Below, piece after piece: positions 60,561 through 64,000 of a stretch of DNA of 64,000 nucleotides. The notes beneath the pieces were generated by a model that was not told where the DNA came from, ran no database searches, and saw only the letters and a program-made list of their open reading frames with translations. Position 1 is the first letter of the stretch, and each line of letters begins with the position of its first letter. The DNA is taken from the NCBI GenBank assembly GCA_963969495.1, contig OZ018321.1:131162293-131226292 (forward strand). The letters run 5' to 3'. The stretch is from Ceratothoa steindachneri. Its lineage: Eukaryota > Arthropoda > Malacostraca > Isopoda > Cymothoidae. Both the position numbers and the translations under genes were made by a program.

Positions 60561-61240
60561 AGGAACAATGGCGACTAATTGCGCGTACATATTCTTTCGA
60601 GGAACAAATAATCGTCCTATCATATAAAGAGGCAAGAGTCCATTAAAAGAAGCCAGTCTTAATTTGAGGCAATGGTATCGAAATTCCCACCTGTGTTATC
60701 CTTTCTTCAAAGAATCAGTAAAGGGACTTAGTTTAGTTTGGCAAACTGGAAACAATGAATTGTTAAACTTTTCAATCAACAAATTCCCTTTGCAGCCAAA
60801 AGTAAAAAGAAGTTTATTCGAACCTTGGTCTCTATTTACAACCCTGTAGTCTATCTTCTCCTAATCACTTAAAATACAAGATTGGTGTTTGCTTTATTTT
60901 TTTTCATCCTCTTTGTTGATTCTCCAGAGTTAAGGACATATAAATAGGAGTGCCTTTTTTCCTTCTACTGGGTGGTCACAAAGTCCCGGGGCAATATGTC
61001 ACCTTATTACATATACATTATATCTATAATTTATATACATATTGTCCCTTTATAATATGTTCCACGAGGATTTTGTGGTCACCTTTCACGTGCTGATCTG
61101 TCTTTGATAAGGAATCTTCCCAAATGATTCACGTGCCTGTATTCATTCCTGTTCATGGATATTAACTAAAGTGGATAATATGTAGGTACAATTGTGAAGG
61201 ATAGCAGCCGTGATTGACGCAAGGATCGCTATTCTTCTAA
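60561..61240. other. Interval without a gene
   Basis: AT-rich sequence. The 61-residue open stretch at 60664-60849 resembles nothing I recognise. No inverted or direct repeats stand out. Confidence 0.5.
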
Positions 61241-61556
61241 TGGACAACACTGGTTTATTGTTTAAATGGGTTCATTGGTTTTAATGGAGTTAATGGGTTA
61301 TTGATCAAATGTATTCTTTAGATCCATGGGCTCAATGGGTTATTGATCAAATGTATTCATTAGATCCATGGGCTCAATGGGTTATTCTTCAAATGGACTC
61401 AATAGGTTATGGTTCAAATGGGTCCATTAATTGTAATGGATTCATGGGTTCAGCAGCTTATTGTTCAAATGGGTTCAATGGGTTATTGTTCAATTGGCTG
61501 ATTAGTTTTAATGGGTTATTGATCAAATATATTCATTGGATTCAGTTGTTCAATAG
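61241..61556. repeat. Minisatellite 5, about 50-bp unit (left half)
   Basis: The unit is near GGTTCATTAGTTTTAATGGA, TTCATGGGTTCAATGGG and TTATTGTTCAAATG. It ends with AATAG, the left target duplication of the solo LTR, and resumes after 63104. Confidence 0.88.
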
Positions 61557-63099
61557 TGTCGTAGAATGACTCCCGACGATACCATATATTACACTATTCG
61601 TTGAGGGAACTTCCTTAATTATCTTTAGAGTGCGTTTACTGTCTGGCGGCCGATATTATGTATCTTCAAAATGCTTAAGAAGTGGAACTGAGCTCAAGGA
61701 TAATAATATTGCTATCATTAATAAAATAGAGTTTTATTAATAATAACTATAAACAATACACAAAAAGGGAAAATATTGACATAAACAGAATGGAAAGGGT
61801 CGTGGAGACTCGGGCTAATCCAAGGATTTAAGGGATTAAAAAAAGATAAAACAAATATAGAGTTAAAGAGATGGGATGGATCGATAAACAATTTAAAGCA
61901 CAGGATAGAATTGACAAAAGGGATCAATACTCAAAAGGTGACGTTTGGCTTACGTAACTTTTCATTAGGGTGCAGTGGAAGGTACTTGAAGGAATATTCG
62001 GTCCGCTGGCGAGTTCCAGCCGAAGAAGGGGGATAAAAGGATCCTGACGAGGCGTCTTGGAAAGGAGAACCGTTACTCGACGAACGGCTTGAAGAACAAT
62101 GGCTGTTCTACTTTGTTCTCTTCTGAACAAAGGGGGGGGAATGAGAACCGTCTCTTGTCTACGGGCTCAAGAACAATGGCTGTTCTGATGTTGTTCTCCT
62201 TGAACAACAGGGGGGGTGAGAACCGTTTCTTGGCGAAGGGCTCCAAACGAACAATGGCTGTTCTAGGTTGTTCTCTTCGAACAACAGGGGGGGGATGAGA
62301 ACCGTTTCTTGGCGAAGGGCTCAAAACGAACAATGGCTGTTCTAATGTTGTTCTCCCTTGAACAACAGGGGGGGGGGGGGAAGAGAACCGTTTCTTGGCG
62401 AAGGGCTCAAAACGAACAATGGCTGTTCTAATGTTGTTCTCCCTTGAACAACAGGGGGGGGGGAAGAGAACCGTTTCTTGGCGAAGGGCTCAAAAGGAAC
62501 AATGGCTGTTCTAATGTTGTTCTCCCTTGAACAACAGGGGGGGGGAGAGAACCGTTTCTTGGCGAAGGGCTCAAAACGAACAATGGCTGTTCTAATGTTG
62601 TTCTCCCTTGAACAACAGGGGGGGGGGGAAGCCTTGGGACTTGGCGTCGGAAAGGCTTGAACCTTTGGCACTCAATGAATATTGTCCTCCTTCTGGACAA
62701 GTGATGGTGAATCTCGAGGTCGAGGTCCCTTGGCGCACAAAGGGAGAGAGGGTCGTGGTGATGTTTCGCGACGAAAATCTGGATCTCCAATCTGATCTTA
62801 GTGGTAAAGTTTCCATATAAATAGCCAGGACATCTCCTTGGCGTGGGGGAAAATGGAGTGGAAGCTTGGAGGGAACGCACATCCGGGCCGGGGAACAATG
62901 CCTTATCTGTTCATAAGCCTAACTCGATCTGGCGAGGTCGGCGTATGGGGGCGAACGGGGGGACGATAACCTCCTTGTTTAAACATTGGCATCCGGTAGC
63001 TGAGATAAGACTCCAAGCCTCGAATCGAAGATGCACGTGGGCAGCATCGTGGTTTTTAATAATATGGGACAGGAGTTGAAATTAACTCGTTCTATCACA
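61557..63099 (-). mobile_element. Solo LTR of the element A family (inverted)
   Basis: It is the reverse complement of the element A LTR, from TGTCGTAGAATGACTCC to TCTATCACA, 1543 bp. AATAG lies on both sides (61552-61556 and 63100-63104), so it is a complete insertion that lost its interior by LTR-LTR recombination. It is about 93 bp longer than the LTRs of element A, mainly because it carries seven rather than six of the roughly 78-bp units (about 62090-62630). It is otherwise very similar by eye. Confidence 0.93.
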
Positions 63100-63104
63100 A
63101 ATAG
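63100..63104. repeat. Target-site duplication AATAG, right of the solo LTR
   Basis: Direct repeat of 61552-61556. The minisatellite continues at once on the right (GTTATTCTTCAAATAGG), so the target was inside the array. Confidence 0.88.
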
Positions 63105-63420
63105 GTTATTCTTCAAATAGGTCAATTGAGTTATTGTTCAGATGGGTTCATTAGATTTAATGGGTTCTTTTTCAAATGGATCCATTAGTTTTAATAGATT
63201 CATGGGTTCAATGGGTTATTGTTCAAGTAGGTTCATGGGTATTGTTCATATGGGTTCAGTGGATTTAATAGGATCATGATTTCAATGGTGATTGTTTAAA
63301 TGAGTCCATTAGTTTTAATGGATTCATGGGTTCAATAGATTATTGTTCAAACGGGTTCATTAAGTTCAATTTGTTCATGAATTCAATGAGTGATTGTTCA
63401 AATGAATTCATTTGAGAAGA
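63105..63420. repeat. Minisatellite 5 (right half)
   Basis: Continuation of the approximately 50-bp unit, with GGGTTCATTAGTTTTAATGG and TTCAATGGGTTATTGTTCAA, in the same orientation as on the left. Confidence 0.88.
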
Positions 63421-64000
63421 CCGAGATTAGAATGGTTGGCGCCTGGTGTCGCGTATCCCCTTTTTCCATATTACAATATTGATATTTCAGTATTGGCAAT
63501 GTTGGGGGAAATTTCCCTTTGTTAGGTTAGTTTAAAATTTGTATCTATTGTGCTGTATAGAGCCAACCTAACCTAACCAAATTGTCGTGGTATAGGAAGG
63601 ACTGAGTGATGGAAGGAGTTCATACGTATGGGTTGTTTACGTACTACACAAAAAAACTCCGTGATTAACGTTTTATCTCTCTAAGAGTGCTATATATTTA
63701 ATTATTATATATTATTTATTGTTATCTGATTATAACTTCTTTAATCTTTGAGGTTTCCTTGTGGCTTTCTTAGTGTTTCGAGGATAGAATTCAAATTTGT
63801 TAAAAAACCTAAAACTTGAATAAAAAAAACATAAACCAAAGAAATATCACACACCAATACACATAAATGACTTCAATAAGTTTAAGTAAGGCTTTCTAAA
63901 TTGACCTACTTGAAATTATAGTGATGGTTGACCCACCGCTCACTTCAATATAAAAAAATGCTAACAGCCTTTACCTGACGGATACCGGAGTTTAAATACC
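63421..64000. other. Terminal interval; possible LTR edge at 63584
   Basis: TGTCGTGGTATAGG at 63584 resembles the inverted LTR ends at 37853 and in element B, so an LTR reading on the minus strand may begin here and leave the window. Otherwise the sequence is AT-rich and without a gene. Confidence 0.3.

Overview
The window is eukaryotic and almost certainly from an invertebrate animal; an arthropod, perhaps a crustacean, is my best guess. The basis is the repertoire: a mariner and a Tc1 element, Penelope-like elements with GIY-YIG endonucleases, two kinds of APE-type LINE, Ty3/gypsy elements of Gmr1-like layout, several minisatellites and at least ten long (TA)n tracts. I see no host gene, rRNA, tRNA, CRISPR or operon. 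Nearly every coding region is a broken mobile-element gene. Species is inference, not shown by the sequence.

Layout. 1-344 is a foldback/MITE-like repeat. 605-1547 is an internally deleted mariner with both inverted ends. 3247-4190 is a pair of Penelope fragments facing each other. 4400-14327 holds two LINEs of one zinc-knuckle, APE-endonuclease family and the 5' end of a third. That third LINE is interrupted at 14328 by LTR element B, which is itself interrupted at 16894 by LTR element A (16894-22823, 5-bp target duplication CCTCG). B resumes at 22824, and LINE sequence resumes near 25030 and runs to about 28180. Two more truncated LINE units follow (28310-30275), then a second LINE family on the minus strand (30275-33130).

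33729-37589 is a large head-to-head inverted pair of nearly identical Penelope elements. 37853-38700 is LTR-like. 38703-39839 is another Penelope remnant with inverted ends. 40660-45300 is a run of different minisatellites, one split by a decayed multicopy gene on the minus strand (41254-42490). 46519-46666 is a short SINE-like insertion with a 13-bp target duplication. 46670-48032 is a decayed Tc1 element. 48640-53120 is a second minisatellite zone containing a decayed conserved multicopy gene (50050-52080). 53126-60205 is an I-type LINE (minus) plus a truncated tandem copy, inserted into the same minisatellite. 61557-63099 is a solo LTR of the element A family (TSD AATAG), again inside a minisatellite.

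How the parts relate. Element B carries integrase upstream of the start of reverse transcriptase, and element A has no integrase after RNase H. Together they give the order protease, integrase, RT, RNase H that marks Gmr1-like Ty3/gypsy elements. Element A has lost capsid, integrase and the RT palm, yet its LTRs are about 1% different by eye and a solo LTR of the same family lies 39 kb away, so it looks like a non-autonomous derivative moved by proteins supplied elsewhere. The LINE family at 10-30 kb has a repeated 5' leader that folds into two hairpins with at least one compensatory change between copies.
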